Notes: generated by a model from the letters alone, not told the origin. A DNA stretch of 64,000 nt from Rhodanobacter sp. (GCA_004298015.1 SCSE01000045.1:1-64000); one strand, 5' to 3'. Counted from the stretch's first letter, positions 29,490 to 41,110 are shown. Numbers and translations are program-made.

Positions 29490-30602
29490 GTGGACATCGG
29501 ATACTTCCTCAAGCTCATGGTAGACAAGGGTGCGTCGGACATGTTCCTGAGCACTGGCGCCCCGGTGAACATCAAGGTCGAAGGCAAGCTCTACCCCCTG
29601 GGCAATACCGGCCTGCCGGCGGGGATGGTCAAGAAAATCGCCTATTCGCTGATGGATGAAGGGCAGGTGCCGCAGTTCGAGCGCAATCTCGAGCTGAACA
29701 TGGCGCTGGCGGTCAAGGAAACCGGCCGCTTCCGTATCAATGTATTCAAGCAGCGCGGCGAAGTGGGCATGGTGATCCGCGCGATCAAGAACGAAATCCC
29801 CAGCATCGAGCAGTTGCAGTTGCCCAGCATTTTCCGCGATTTGATCATGGAGCCGCGCGGGTTGATCCTGGTGGTTGGCGCCACCGGTTCGGGCAAGTCG
29901 ACCACGCTGGCAGCCATGATCGATCAACGCAACCAGAGTACCCCGGGGCATATCCTGACGATCGAGGATCCGATCGAATACCTGCACCGGCACAAGAAAT
30001 CGATCGTCAATCAGCGCGAGGTGGGGCTGGATACCCACAGCTACCACGAGGCGCTGAAGAACGCGATGCGCGAGGCGCCTGACGTGATCATGATCGGAGA
30101 AATCCGTGACACCGACACCATGGAGGCGGCTATCTCGTTTTCCGAAACCGGCCACCTTTGCCTGGCCACCCTGCACTCCAACAATGCCGATCAGACGCTG
30201 GATCGCATCCTCAACTTCTTCCCGGAATCGGCGCACAAGAACGTGCTGATGAACCTGGCGCTGAATCTACGCGCGGTGATCAGCCAGCGTCTGGTGATCG
30301 GCAAGGACGGGCGACGCATTCCCGCCACCGAGGTGTTGCTGAATACGCCGCTGATCCGCGACATGATCCGCCGCGGCCAGACCCACGAAATCAAGGAGGC
30401 GATGGATCGCAGCCTGCAGGAAGGCATGCAGACCTTCGATCAATCGCTGTACCGGCTGTACAAGAGTGGCCGCATCGAGCTGGAGGAGGCACTCATCAAG
30501 TCCGATTCACGCGACGGCCTGGCGTTGAAGATCCGCCTGGCCGAAGGTGGCAGCAACGAAGAGGAACTGATCGGCAACGATCCTTACGGCATGGGTTTCT
30601 GA
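29490..30602 (+). CDS. pilU: Type IV pilus retraction ATPase, PilU-type
   Basis: 370-residue hexameric ATPase. Walker A GATGSGKST is at residues 130-138, the Asp box and Walker B (DVIMIGEIRD) follow, and the His box HLCLATLHSN is present. The first residues VDIGYFLKLMVDKGASDMF and the C-terminal acidic tail ending DPYGMGF mark PilU rather than PilT. The start is GTG at 29490. It powers pilus retraction with PilT. pilT is not adjacent, whereas it usually is in relatives; the upstream neighbour is a divergent lipoprotein gene. Confidence 0.93.
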   Translation: MDIGYFLKLMVDKGASDMFLSTGAPVNIKVEGKLYPLGNTGLPAGMVKKIAYSLMDEGQVPQFERNLELNMALAVKETGRFRINVFKQRGEVGMVIRAIKNEIPSIEQLQLPSIFRDLIMEPRGLILVVGATGSGKSTTLAAMIDQRNQSTPGHILTIEDPIEYLHRHKKSIVNQREVGLDTHSYHEALKNAMREAPDVIMIGEIRDTDTMEAAISFSETGHLCLATLHSNNADQTLDRILNFFPESAHKNVLMNLALNLRAVISQRLVIGKDGRRIPATEVLLNTPLIRDMIRRGQTHEIKEAMDRSLQEGMQTFDQSLYRLYKSGRIELEEALIKSDSRDGLALKIRLAEGGSNEEELIGNDPYGMGF

Positions 30603-30721
30603 GCCCCCGGCTCATGGAAACATGGTGTCGCCGGCAATCCCCGGCGCCCGGCGCGATCGACTGTCATGCGGGGCCCCGGCGCGATCCAACGGAGAGCCAG
30701 GCCAGGAGGGGCGAACTTCTG

Positions 30722-31384
30722 TCACGCCGCCACCGGGGCATCCGCCTGGGCCTCTGGCGCTGCCAGCTTGAACGCATCGAGTTCGTTGCAGGCCTTGCAG
30801 ATCCGCTGCACGGTCGGAAAATCATCCATCGGCACGTTCCAGCGGCGGGCGCTGTAGCACTGCGGCACCAGGCAGGCATCGGCGTACCCGGGGGTGTCGC
30901 CGTGGCAATAGCGGCCGGTTGCCGCATTCTCCGCCAACATCGGCTCCAGGGCGTTGAAACAGGTGACGATCCAGTGCCGCGACCACTCGGCGCGCTGCGC
31001 CTCATCGGCGCCGAACTGGCTGGCGAGGCGATTGAGTACGCGCAGATTGCCCAGTGGATGCGCATCGCAGGCCATCGCCATGCCCAACGCACGCACTCTT
31101 GCGCGGCCACGCGCATCCACCGGAAGCAGCGCCGGCGACGGGTGGGTCTCATCGAGATATTCCATGATCGCCAACGACTGCGTGACCACGCGATCCCCGT
31201 CGCGCAGGCTCGGCACCAGCTCCTGCGGATTCATCTCGCGGTACTCCGCCCCATGTTGCTGTCCACCGTCGCGCAGCAGGTGCACCGGCCGCGATTCGAA
31301 ATCCAGGCCTTTCAGTTTCAACGCGATGCGTACACGGTACGCCGCGCTGGATCGCCAGTAGTCGTAGAGCACCAGACCGGTCAT
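30722..31384 (-). CDS. maiA: Maleylacetoacetate isomerase-like zeta-class glutathione transferase
   Basis: 220 residues from the ATG at 31384; the frame continues 24 codons upstream without likeness to the family. YRSSAAYRV-type start (here YWRSSAAYRVRIAL) carries the zeta-class catalytic Ser motif SSxxxRV, followed by NPQELVPSL and a helical C-terminal domain with GDTPGYADACLVPQ. It would isomerise maleylacetoacetate in tyrosine breakdown with glutathione. No fumarylacetoacetase is adjacent. Confidence 0.87.
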   Translation of the reverse strand: MTGLVLYDYWRSSAAYRVRIALKLKGLDFESRPVHLLRDGGQQHGAEYREMNPQELVPSLRDGDRVVTQSLAIMEYLDETHPSPALLPVDARGRARVRALGMAMACDAHPLGNLRVLNRLASQFGADEAQRAEWSRHWIVTCFNALEPMLAENAATGRYCHGDTPGYADACLVPQCYSARRWNVPMDDFPTVQRICKACNELDAFKLAAPEAQADAPVAA

Positions 31385-31572
31385 CCCCATACCCTTAAGC
31401 ACCTCATAGGTCAGTTTAGTCCCGCCATCGGCCCGCCACACCGCAGGCGAAACCATGGTGGCGATAGCGCCGGCGCCCGAATGCCGTTTGCATCGGCCCG
31501 TGCGCCACCGGACAATGGCGAATCACGGCCTGCTCAAGGCGCGTCTCCCCAACATATCACTGGAGTTACACC

Positions 31573-32754
31573 GTGTCAGTCATCCGCATGAGCGACCTCG
31601 ATCTGCGCAACCGGCGCGTTCTGATCCGTGAAGACCTGAATGTGCCATTCGACGACGCAGGCCGGATCACCTCCACCCAGCGGCTCGATGCCGCCCTGCC
31701 GACGATCCGTGCCGCCCGTGACGCGGGCGCCCAGGTCATGGTGCTGTCCCATCTGGGGCGGCCCAAGGAAGGCCAGTTCGATGCCGCAGCCTCGCTGGCC
31801 CCGGTCGCCGAGTGGCTGCGCGAGCAGTTGGGCACGCCGGTGCGCCTGGTGGTCGACTACCTTGATGGCATTACCACGCAACCGGGCGAGGTGGTGTTGC
31901 TGGAAAACTGCCGCATGAACAGCGGTGAGAGCAAGGACGACGAGGCCCTGGCAAAGAAGTACGCCGCGCTTTGCGACATCTTCGTGATGGATGCCTTCGG
32001 CACCGCGCACCGCGCCCAGGCCTCGACCCATGGGGTGATCAGGTTCGCCCCGATCGCCGCAGCCGGCCCGCTGCTGAGCGCGGAGCTGGACGCACTCGGC
32101 AAGGCGCTGGAGCAGCCGGCACATCCGTTGTTGGCGATCGTGGCCGGCTCCAAGGTCTCGACCAAGCTTTCCCTGCTGGACAATCTGCTGGGCCGCGTCG
32201 ACCAGTTGATCGTCGGTGGCGGCATCGCCAACACCTTCATTGCCGCGATGGGTCATCCGATCGGCAACTCGCTCTACGAGGCGGACCTGCTCGACACGGC
32301 CAAACGCGTGATCGCCGACGCCAAGCGCCGTGGGATCGACCTGCCGATGCCGGTGGATGTGGTGGTTGGCGCGTCGTTTTCCGCCCAGGCCCAGGCCACG
32401 GTCAAGGCCGTTGACCAGGTGCATGACGACGAGATGATCCTCGACATCGGCCCGCGTACGGCGGCGCACTACGCCGAGATGATCGCGGCGGCCGGTACCG
32501 TGGTATGGAACGGCCCGGTCGGCGTGTTCGAGTTCGACGCCTTCGGCAAGGGCACCGAGACGCTGGCGCGGGCGATCGCCGCGTCCAGCGCGTTCTCGAT
32601 AGCCGGCGGCGGGGATACCCTGGCCGCCGTGGACAAGTACGGCATTGCCGACGATATCTCCTATATCTCGACCGGTGGCGGCGCGTTCCTGGAGTTTCTG
32701 GAAGGCAAGGAACTGCCCGCGGTCAAGGCCCTGCAAGCCCGCGCGGCGGAATAA
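31573..32754 (+). CDS. pgk: Phosphoglycerate kinase
   Basis: 393 residues. [21 protein letters not shown], the hinge and the C-terminal [13 protein letters not shown] are diagnostic. It starts at GTG 31573 with GGAG seven bases before; this matches the usual Pgk N-terminus ([10 protein letters not shown]). Makes ATP from 1,3-bisphosphoglycerate in glycolysis. Its TAA overlaps the ATG of the next gene. Confidence 0.96.
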   Translation: MSVIRMSDLDLRNRRVLIREDLNVPFDDAGRITSTQRLDAALPTIRAARDAGAQVMVLSHLGRPKEGQFDAAASLAPVAEWLREQLGTPVRLVVDYLDGITTQPGEVVLLENCRMNSGESKDDEALAKKYAALCDIFVMDAFGTAHRAQASTHGVIRFAPIAAAGPLLSAELDALGKALEQPAHPLLAIVAGSKVSTKLSLLDNLLGRVDQLIVGGGIANTFIAAMGHPIGNSLYEADLLDTAKRVIADAKRRGIDLPMPVDVVVGASFSAQAQATVKAVDQVHDDEMILDIGPRTAAHYAEMIAAAGTVVWNGPVGVFEFDAFGKGTETLARAIAASSAFSIAGGGDTLAAVDKYGIADDISYISTGGGAFLEFLEGKELPAVKALQARAAE

Positions 32755-33392
32755 TGCTGTGCCTGTTCGACCTCGATGGCACCTTGATCGATTCCGAGCA
32801 GGGCATCGGCGCCTGCGTGAAGCATGCGCTGGCGCGGCTGGACGTGCCGGCGCCGGCCGACGAGGAACTGCGCTGCTGGATCGGACCGCCGTTGCGGCAC
32901 AGCTTCGCGCCACTGCTCGATCACGATCCGGACCGCATCGAAGCCGCCGTGGCCTATTACCACGAGCGCTTCAACACCGACGGCTGGCGCGAGCACGCGA
33001 TCTATCCCGGTATCGAATCATTGATCGAGCAACTGCTCCTCGCCGGACATCGGCTGGCGGTGGTCACCAGCAAGCCGCATCGACATGCCGCACCCATCAT
33101 CGCCCACCTGCCCTTCGGCGAAGCCTTCCTGCGCCTGTACGGCCCGGATCCGGACAGCGCCCACAGCGAGAAGGCGCGCATGATCGCCGCAGCGCTGGTC
33201 GATTTCGACTGCCCGCCCGCAGACGCCGTGATGATCGGCGACCGCCACTTCGATATCGAGGGCGCCCGCGCCAATCGGGTGCGCGGCATCGGCGTGCTGT
33301 GGGGCTTCGGTAGCCGCGACGAGCTGGAGCATTCCGGCGCATATGCGCTCGCGGCAAAGCCGGAGGAGCTGGCCGGGTTGCTGCTCGCCTGA
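32754..33392 (+). CDS. HAD-superfamily phosphatase (phosphoglycolate phosphatase-like)
   Basis: 212 residues. Motif I FDLDGTLIDS is at the N-terminus, motif II is VVTSKPH, and motif III/IV is MIGDRHFDIEGARAN. The cap is the C1 alpha-helical type. The overlap with pgk (TAATG) suggests coupling and a role in central carbon metabolism such as removing 2-phosphoglycolate. The substrate is inferred only from fold and context. Confidence 0.85.
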   Translation: MLCLFDLDGTLIDSEQGIGACVKHALARLDVPAPADEELRCWIGPPLRHSFAPLLDHDPDRIEAAVAYYHERFNTDGWREHAIYPGIESLIEQLLLAGHRLAVVTSKPHRHAAPIIAHLPFGEAFLRLYGPDPDSAHSEKARMIAAALVDFDCPPADAVMIGDRHFDIEGARANRVRGIGVLWGFGSRDELEHSGAYALAAKPEELAGLLLA

Positions 33393-33401
33393 TCCATCGC
33401 T

Positions 33402-33523
33402 GTAGGAGCGCACCCTGTGCGCGATGCTTTTAAAAGGCATCGCTTCCTTCGGTCGTGCGCGATGCCTTTGGCTCCGACGCCGGATCAAGATCAAAAGCAT
33501 TCGCGCACAGGGTGCGCTCCTAC
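33402..33523. repeat. REP-type inverted repeat, unit 1
   Basis: GTAGGAGCGCACCCTGTGCG at the left end is matched by its exact inverse CGCACAGGGTGCGCTCCTAC at the right, about 75 bases apart. The pair lies between the convergent genes ending at 33392 and 33668 and can form a long hairpin. A second unit follows at 33585. Confidence 0.85.
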
Positions 33524-33584
33524 AGGGCTTGCCTCATCGGATCACCCGCTTCACCGCATCGATCGCATGCGCCACGCGCTAGCC

Positions 33585-33657
33585 GTAGGAGCGCACCCTG
33601 TGCGCGACGCCTTTCGCGGCGTGACGTAGAGCAATCGCGCCCAAGGTGCGCTCCTAC
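33585..33657. repeat. REP-type inverted repeat, unit 2
   Basis: Left arm GTAGGAGCGCACCCTGTGCG is followed within about 25 bases by a diverged right arm CGCGCCCAAGGTGCGCTCCTAC. It probably acts as a bidirectional terminator-like structure for the HAD phosphatase and tkt genes. Confidence 0.8.
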
Positions 33658-33667
33658 GGAGCTTGCC

Positions 33668-35677
33668 TCATTGGATCACGCGCTTCACCGCGTCGGCCAC
33701 ATGCGCCACGCTGAAACCGAAGTGCTCGAACAGCTGCGGGGCCGGCGCCGAGGCACCGAAGGTGGTCATACCGATCACCTCACCATCCAGCCCCACATAC
33801 TTGCGCCAGAAATCGGCGCTTGCCGCCTCCACCGCCACCCGCGCACGACACCAGAGCGGCAGCACGCCTTCGCGGTACTCCACCGGCTGCGCATCGAACA
33901 CCTCGGTGCACGGCATCGACACCACCCGTACAGCGATATCTTGCTGGGCCAGCGCGCGCATCGCCTCCATCGCCAGCTCCACTTCCGAGCCGGTGGCGAT
34001 CAGGATCGCCTGGAATTTGGTATCCAGCGGATCGGACAGCACGTAAGCGCCGCGCATGATGTCGGCGACCTGCTGCTCGCTGCGTGGCTGATGCTTGAGG
34101 CTCTGTCGCGAGAACACCAGGCACGCCGGCGCACCCTTGCGCTCGATCGCCGCCTTCCACGAGGCCGCCGACTCCACCGCATCGCAGGGGCGCCAGACCT
34201 GGTTGTTCGGGATGTAACGCAGGCTGGCCAGGTGCTCGACCGGCTGATGGGTCGGACCGTCTTCACCCTGGCCGATCGAATCGTGGGTGTAGACGTGGAT
34301 CGCGTGAGCCGGGATCAGCGCACTCATGCGCACGGCATTGCGTGCATAGTCGGAAAATACCAGGAAGGTCGCATCGTACGGAATCAAGCCGCCGTGCAGC
34401 GCCAGACCGTTGGCAATCGCGCTCATGCCGAATTCGCGCACCCCGAAATAGACGTAGTTGCCCTTGCCATCGGCGCTGTTGCCGTTGGCGGCGTCGAGGC
34501 TGCCTTTCCACTTGGTGAGATTGGAGCCGGCGAGGTCGGCCGAGCCGCCGATCAGCTCCGGCAACAGCGGACCAAAGGCGTCCAGCGTCATCTGCGAGGC
34601 CTTGCGTGAAGCCACCTCCGGCCCTTCCAGCTGCAGCTTGGCCAGGAAGGCCTGCGACTTCTCCGCCCAGTCGGCGGACAGTTCGCCGGCGAGACGACGC
34701 CTGAACTCGGCGGCCAGCTCGGGGAACGCCGCGGCGTAAGCTGCGAATGCATCGTTCCAGGCCTGCTCGCGGGCGGCACCGGCCTTTTTCGCATCCCATC
34801 CGGCATAGATCTCGGCTGGAATGTCGAACGGGGCATGGCGCCAATCGAGCTGATCGCGGGCGGCGGCGATCTCGTCCTTGCCCAGCGGGGCGCCGTGGCT
34901 GTCCTCCTTGCCCTGTTTGTGCGGCGCGCCGAAACCGATGATGGTCTTGGCGCAGATCAGGGTGGGCTTGTCGTGCTGCGCAGTGGCCTTGGCGAGCGCC
35001 TGCTTGATCGCGTCGGCGTCGTGGCCGTCAACGCCGCGGATCACGTTCCAGCCATAGGCCTCGAAGCGTGCCGGGGTGTCATCGGTGAACCAGCCCTGGA
35101 CCTCGCCGTCGATCGAGATGCCGTTGTCGTCGTAGATCGCCACCAGCTTGCCCAGCTGCCAGGTGCCGGCCAGCGACGCGACTTCGTGTGAAATACCTTC
35201 CATCAGGCAACCGTCGCCGAGAAAGACATAGGTACGATGATCCACGACCTGGTGCTCGGGACGGTTGAAATGGGCCGCCAGCACCTTTTCCGCCAAGGCG
35301 AAACCGACCGCATTTGCCAGACCCTGGCCGAGCGGCCCGGTGGTGGTTTCCACACCGGGCGTTTCGCTGGCCTCGGGGTGGCCGGCGGTCTTCGAATGCA
35401 GCTGGCGGAAACGCTTCAACTGGTCGATCGGCAGATCGAAGCCGCTCAGGTGCAGCAGCGCGTACTGCAGCATCGAGCCGTGACCGTTGGAAAGCACGAA
35501 GCGATCGCGGTTGGGCCAGTGGGGGTTGGCCGGATTGAAGCGCAGGAAGTCGTTCCACAGCACTTCGGCGATGTCGGCCATGCCCATCGGCATGCCGGGG
35601 TGACCGGACTTCGCGGCCTCGACGGCGTCCATGGCGAGAGCGCGTACGGCATTGGCAAGTTCGCGACGAGTGGTCAT
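33668..35677 (-). CDS. tkt: Transketolase
   Basis: 669 residues from ATG 35677 ([14 protein letters not shown]). The N-terminal PP domain has SGHPGMPMG and the ThDP motif [12 protein letters not shown]...NGISIDG; the Pyr domain has [14 protein letters not shown] and [16 protein letters not shown]. It exchanges two-carbon units in the pentose phosphate pathway. It is convergent with pgk across REP units. Confidence 0.97.
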   Translation of the reverse strand: MTTRRELANAVRALAMDAVEAAKSGHPGMPMGMADIAEVLWNDFLRFNPANPHWPNRDRFVLSNGHGSMLQYALLHLSGFDLPIDQLKRFRQLHSKTAGHPEASETPGVETTTGPLGQGLANAVGFALAEKVLAAHFNRPEHQVVDHRTYVFLGDGCLMEGISHEVASLAGTWQLGKLVAIYDDNGISIDGEVQGWFTDDTPARFEAYGWNVIRGVDGHDADAIKQALAKATAQHDKPTLICAKTIIGFGAPHKQGKEDSHGAPLGKDEIAAARDQLDWRHAPFDIPAEIYAGWDAKKAGAAREQAWNDAFAAYAAAFPELAAEFRRRLAGELSADWAEKSQAFLAKLQLEGPEVASRKASQMTLDAFGPLLPELIGGSADLAGSNLTKWKGSLDAANGNSADGKGNYVYFGVREFGMSAIANGLALHGGLIPYDATFLVFSDYARNAVRMSALIPAHAIHVYTHDSIGQGEDGPTHQPVEHLASLRYIPNNQVWRPCDAVESAASWKAAIERKGAPACLVFSRQSLKHQPRSEQQVADIMRGAYVLSDPLDTKFQAILIATGSEVELAMEAMRALAQQDIAVRVVSMPCTEVFDAQPVEYREGVLPLWCRARVAVEAASADFWRKYVGLDGEVIGMTTFGASAPAPQLFEHFGFSVAHVADAVKRVIQ

Positions 35678-35937
35678 CGGCAGTCTCCGGCAGGCACAAA
35701 GCGCGCATTGTCGCCTATCCGGCAAGCGGCTGTCGCGTTTTCAGCGTGCAGTCATCCAGACGCTACGGCGCCGGCAGAAGATTAATTCGACCTTAATTTT
35801 TCATCACCTCATACCGTGGAGCTTCAGGTTCGAATGCGTTCAATAGCCCCGCGCGCAGTTTTGCTCGCGTCACTGTCCGCCACGTCCCCGAGTGCCGGCA
35901 GTGCGATGTCCCACGTAATCAATGAGGAGTTACTCCC

Positions 35938-36636
35938 ATGAAGAAGACCCTGCTTGCGCTTACCCTGGTTTCCGGCGCGCTCTGTGCCTTGCCCGTGCTG
36001 GCCCAGCAAACCGAGCCATCCGCACAACCCGCCACCGGCGTGGACAACACCTCTTCGATGGCGCCCGCTGATCCGGGTCTCGCCACGTCCTCGGCCACCG
36101 GCAACTACCTGCCAAATCAGCCGATCGGTAGCGGCAACTGGTTCATCGATGGTCGTGTTGGTGAGGCGCATATCAGCAAGGGGCCGTACCGGGATCACCC
36201 GACCACCTACGCCATCGATGGCGGCTACCGCTGGAAAGTGGGGCCCGATGTCGGCTTGGGTGTGGATGTCGGCTACAACGATCTCGGCAATTTCCGAGTG
36301 AAGAATGTCCTTTACAGCAACAGCGTGAACCAGACCTCCCGCCGCAACGCCCTGCGCGGCTGGACCGCAGGCGTGAATGGCCACATCGACGTATGGCGGG
36401 GGCTGTACATCAGCGGTCGCACCGGCATCTACGGCTGGAAAGGCCACGGTTACAGCAACCAGGACATCAACCGCCACGACCTGAACGAGGTCGACTACTA
36501 CGCCGGCGCCGGCGTGGGATACGACTTTACCCCACATTTTGGCCTCGGCCTGTCCTACGACTACTACCACGCCAGCAAGAACGGCATAAACCTCTCCACC
36601 GACACCGCTTCGCTGAACGCCGAGTACCGCTTCTGA
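35938..36636 (+). CDS. Outer-membrane beta-barrel protein (paralogue 1)
   Basis: 232 residues with a signal peptide (LVSGALCALPVLA|QQ), about 35 disordered residues, then an eight-stranded-type barrel of the OmpX/OmpW-like class: GNWFIDGRVG, YAIDGGYRWKVG, VDVGYNDLGNF, SGRTGIYGWKGHGY, YAGAGVGYDFT. It ends in Phe (AEYRF), the BAM recognition signature. GAGGAG lies before the ATG. It is followed by a clear paralogue; function is unknown. Confidence 0.82.
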   Translation: MKKTLLALTLVSGALCALPVLAQQTEPSAQPATGVDNTSSMAPADPGLATSSATGNYLPNQPIGSGNWFIDGRVGEAHISKGPYRDHPTTYAIDGGYRWKVGPDVGLGVDVGYNDLGNFRVKNVLYSNSVNQTSRRNALRGWTAGVNGHIDVWRGLYISGRTGIYGWKGHGYSNQDINRHDLNEVDYYAGAGVGYDFTPHFGLGLSYDYYHASKNGINLSTDTASLNAEYRF

Positions 36637-36825
36637 GCCAACGAGGGGCCGGTTGACCCACGAGGCCGGATTAACGCCCACTTAATAATAAACTTATGAG
36701 TGTTGAATCTTTGCGCAAACGCTCCATCTAAGTCCCCGGTGCCACGGCCCTGCCCGGGCAGTGCACTTCCAGCAGCGGTGCTGTCCCCAAAGCGCCGACT
36801 GCCCATGACAACAGGAGAATCTCCC

Positions 36826-37419
36826 ATGAAAAAGACCTTATTTGCCCTCGCCCTCGCCTCCGCCGGCCTGCTCGCCGTTCCCGCCGCCTTCGCGCAGAAC
36901 GCGCCGGACAGCAACGGCGGCTGGTTCGTCAACGGCAATGTCGGCCGCAGCTCGCTGAACCATGGTCCGTACAACGGCCATGACACCAGCTACGCGATCA
37001 ATGGTGGCTACCGCTGGTCGCTGAGTCCGTCAGTGGCGATCGGTGCCGAGGTCGGCTACAACGATCTGGGCAACATCCACCCGACCAACTTCTTCCACGG
37101 CCAGTCCGTGGTGGCTCAAGGCAAGTCCCAGCTGCACGGCTGGACCACGGGCGTCAACGGCCACTTCAACCTGACCCCGAACTGGTACGTCAGCGCCCGT
37201 ACCGGCATCTACGGCTGGACCGGTCACGGCCTCAGCAATGACGCCAATCCGGTTCGCGTGGGCCTGGACAACACCAGCTGGTACGCCGGCGCCGGTTTCG
37301 GCTATGACTTCACCAACAACGTCAGCCTGGGCTTGAACTACGATCACTACAACGCCAAGAAAAGCAATGTCGACCTGAGCTCCAACATGCTCTCGGTCAG
37401 CGCGGAATACCGCTTCTGA
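36826..37419 (+). CDS. Outer-membrane beta-barrel protein (paralogue 2)
   Basis: 197 residues with signal peptide (AVPAAFA|QN) and the same barrel pattern as its neighbour: GGWFVNGNVGRSSLNHGPY, YAINGGYRWSLS, GAEVGYNDLGNIH, YVSARTGIYGWTGHGLS, ending SAEYRF. It lacks the N-terminal disordered segment of paralogue 1. AGGAG precedes the ATG at eight bases. A strong terminator follows. Confidence 0.82.
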   Translation: MKKTLFALALASAGLLAVPAAFAQNAPDSNGGWFVNGNVGRSSLNHGPYNGHDTSYAINGGYRWSLSPSVAIGAEVGYNDLGNIHPTNFFHGQSVVAQGKSQLHGWTTGVNGHFNLTPNWYVSARTGIYGWTGHGLSNDANPVRVGLDNTSWYAGAGFGYDFTNNVSLGLNYDHYNAKKSNVDLSSNMLSVSAEYRF

Positions 37420-37448
37420 TGTGACATGGCAGGTCGCAAGACCGGCAC

Positions 37449-37477
37449 AAAAAAGGGCGCCGCGAGGCGCCCTTTTT
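37449..37477. terminator. Bidirectional Rho-independent terminator
   Basis: Six A residues, the stem GGGCGCC-GCGA-GGCGCCC (37455-37472) and five T residues lie between the convergent barrel gene and fba, so the structure can stop transcription in both directions. Confidence 0.92.
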
Positions 37478-37512
37478 CTTGCCTGACCAGATGTCAGTCG
37501 GTCACGTGGCGA

Positions 37513-38517
37513 TCAGCCGTTCCACTGTCCCAGCGCCGCCAGGCCATTGTCGCGTGCGCGCGCATGGACGGTCTTCTGCGCCTCGGCATAGTTCGCCTTC
37601 ATGTCCTTGGCCCACAGCTTCAGCGCGGCCTGCTGCATGGCGCGACCGTAGGAGAACGACAGCGGCCAGGGATGCGGGCCAATCCGGTTGATCGCGTTCA
37701 GATGGGTCGTGGCCTGCTCGTCAGTCTGGCCGCCCGACAGGAACACGATCCCCGGCAGCGAGGCCGGCACGGTGGACTTGAGTACGCGGACGGTCGCTTC
37801 GGCCACTTCCTCAGCATCGACCGGCTCCTCGGAATCCTTGCCGGGTATCACCATGCTGATCTTGAGGATGGTGCCTTCCAGCATCACGTTCTGCTCGTAC
37901 AATGCATTGAACAGGCTGCGCAGCACCGCTTCGTGCACTTCATAGCTCACCTCGATGCTGTGGTCGCCGTCCATGATCACCTCGGGCTCGACCATCGGCA
38001 CGATGCCGGCCTCCTGGCACAACGCCGCATAGCGCGCGAGCACGTGGCAATTCGCCTCGATCGCGGTAGAGCTGGGGTTGTCCTCGCTGATATTGATCAC
38101 CGCGCGCCACTTGGCGAACTGGGCGCCCAGCCGGGCGTATTCCTGCAGTCGCTCGCGCAGGCCGTCGAGGCCCTCGGTCACCACGTCGCCCGGGAAACCC
38201 GCCAGCGGTTGCGGCCCCTTGTCCACCTTGATCCCCGGAATGATCCCGGCCTTCTTCATCACCTCGATGAACGGCACGCCTTCGCGCGTCGATTGCCGGA
38301 TCGTCTCGTCGTACAGGATCGCGCCGGAAATATGCTCGTTCAGGCCCGGCGTGGTCAACAGCAGCTCGCGGTAGGCCCGACGATTTTCCTCGGTGCAGTC
38401 GATACCGACGGCCTCGAAGCGCTTCTTGATGGTGCGGGTCGACTCGTCGATGGCAATGATGCCCTTGCCGGGTGCAACCATCGCCAGGGCGATGCTTTCG
38501 AGATCTTCAATACTCAT
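37513..38517 (-). CDS. fba: Class I fructose-bisphosphate aldolase
   Basis: 334 residues of the Schiff-base aldolase class common in eukaryotes. GKGIIAIDESTRTIKKRF at the N-terminus, the substrate loop GIIPGIKVDKG, PMVEPEVIMDGDH and the Schiff-base lysine in EGTILKISMV are present. It cleaves fructose-1,6-bisphosphate. It lies between tkt and pyk in the central carbon block. Confidence 0.95.
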   Translation of the reverse strand: MSIEDLESIALAMVAPGKGIIAIDESTRTIKKRFEAVGIDCTEENRRAYRELLLTTPGLNEHISGAILYDETIRQSTREGVPFIEVMKKAGIIPGIKVDKGPQPLAGFPGDVVTEGLDGLRERLQEYARLGAQFAKWRAVINISEDNPSSTAIEANCHVLARYAALCQEAGIVPMVEPEVIMDGDHSIEVSYEVHEAVLRSLFNALYEQNVMLEGTILKISMVIPGKDSEEPVDAEEVAEATVRVLKSTVPASLPGIVFLSGGQTDEQATTHLNAINRIGPHPWPLSFSYGRAMQQAALKLWAKDMKANYAEAQKTVHARARDNGLAALGQWNG

Positions 38518-38647
38518 GACAACTCCATGGCGCGAGGGCGCGGCCCGCCCACACGGGTGAAGGCCGCCTCGGTAGCGAAGCGGCGCGGTTCAAAACGCGG
38601 ATTATAGGCCAGAATAGCGCCGCCGATGGGGGGCCGGGATTTCGGCC

Positions 38648-39088
38648 CTATTCGCCGTAGCCGGGGAGCTTGCAGGGAGCGATCAGTTTCTCGCGCTGCG
38701 CCTTGTCGGCCGGCGCGTTGAACGGCACGATGTAGTAGGTTGCCACCGGCTGGCCGATCCGGTTGCTCAGCGAGGGGCCATAGCGAAAATTGGAGACTGC
38801 ACTGATCGCGGCCGGACCCAGGTCGCTCTTCGGCACCAGCTTGGCCAGGCGGACGTCAATCGGCACGCCGTCGGAACCGACCATGTAAGTCACTGCCGCA
38901 CAACCGGGTTTCAGGAGGTTCAGGCCGCTGTTGGGAGCCTCCATCTTTACGCTGGTGTTGAGCAGAATCCAGTGGCGATACAGGTTTTGCGGGTTGACCT
39001 TGTTGACCTGTGCCAGTGCCGGCGCGGTGCAGGCCAGGGCCAACAACAACGAAAGGCCCTGGCGTAACGGGCGATACATCGATTTCAT
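38648..39088 (-). CDS. Secreted TonB C-terminal-like protein
   Basis: 146 residues from ATG 39088, preceded by AAGGAGG. Signal peptide ALACTAPALA|QV, then one small domain with GCAAVTYMVGSDGVPIDVRL and AAISAVSNFRYGPS, which matches the strand-helix-strand pattern of the TonB C-terminal fold (xVxVxVxxDGxVxxxxV...A). There is no Pro-rich spacer or membrane anchor, so it is not a complete TonB. Role unknown. Confidence 0.68.
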   Translation of the reverse strand: MKSMYRPLRQGLSLLLALACTAPALAQVNKVNPQNLYRHWILLNTSVKMEAPNSGLNLLKPGCAAVTYMVGSDGVPIDVRLAKLVPKSDLGPAAISAVSNFRYGPSLSNRIGQPVATYYIVPFNAPADKAQREKLIAPCKLPGYGE

Positions 39089-39194
39089 CGCAGCCTCCTT
39101 TGCAAGACGCGTTGCAGATCCGGACTTGCAGTGTAGCCGTCCCGTCGCCGGCCGGCACACCCGCTTCGAGATCCCGGACAGCGCGGCGTCAGCA

Positions 39195-40664
<1,470 letters not shown>

Positions 40665-40745
40665 CCGTTCAGGTTAGCAGAATCCACTCGATGCGCCACG
40701 CTGCAAACGTATGCAATAGCTGTTTCGTGGTATCGACGATGCGGA

Positions 40746-41110
40746 TCAAATCGCTGATCTAAGGGCCAAGGCCGTATTCAGCACCTCGGCCAGCCGCCGA
40801 CCTGCCCCGCGCAGACGCCGCTTGGCGAGCGGCAACTTGGCCCTGACATAGGCCGGCCGATTTTGTGGTTGGCCGGATAGAACCCGGCCTCGCCGGCAAT
40901 CCGACCGGACTCCTGGCCATTGCACATACGGGATGTCTGACGCCTGGGGCGACCCGCGCAAATACGCCACGCTGCGGGCATCCAGCTCGTTCGCGTAGGC
41001 GGTCCAGCCCACGGCTGTGCAGCAGAGCGGAATCCCAGACCCGGTGCAGGTTGCTGCCGCTGCCCTCGAACTGCACTTGATAACGGTTGCCACCACGATC
41101 GTCGCGGTAG
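40746..41110 (-). pseudogene. Decayed S1/P1-type nuclease gene (C-terminal half)
   Basis: The C-terminal half of an S1/P1 nuclease can be read only by moving through all three reverse frames. Frame A gives AGYRDDRGGNRYQVQFEG and SNLHRVWDSALLHSRGL; the next frame gives GWTAYANELDA and AYLRGSPQA; the third gives ESGRIAGEAGFYPANHKIG; then the first of these again gives AYVRAKLPLAKRRLRGAG and RLAEVLNTAL. The GGN...NLHxVWD core and the FYP...AKRRL end are family hallmarks. The N-terminal half with its Trp1/His zinc ligands is missing. Several frameshifts make function impossible. Confidence 0.8.

Noticed and set aside
28767-30236. A 489-codon minus-strand frame covering the lipoprotein and most of the pilU antisense
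   Set aside because: Only the part from about 29408 downward has a signal peptide and family likeness; the rest is the reverse complement of a clearly coding pilU.
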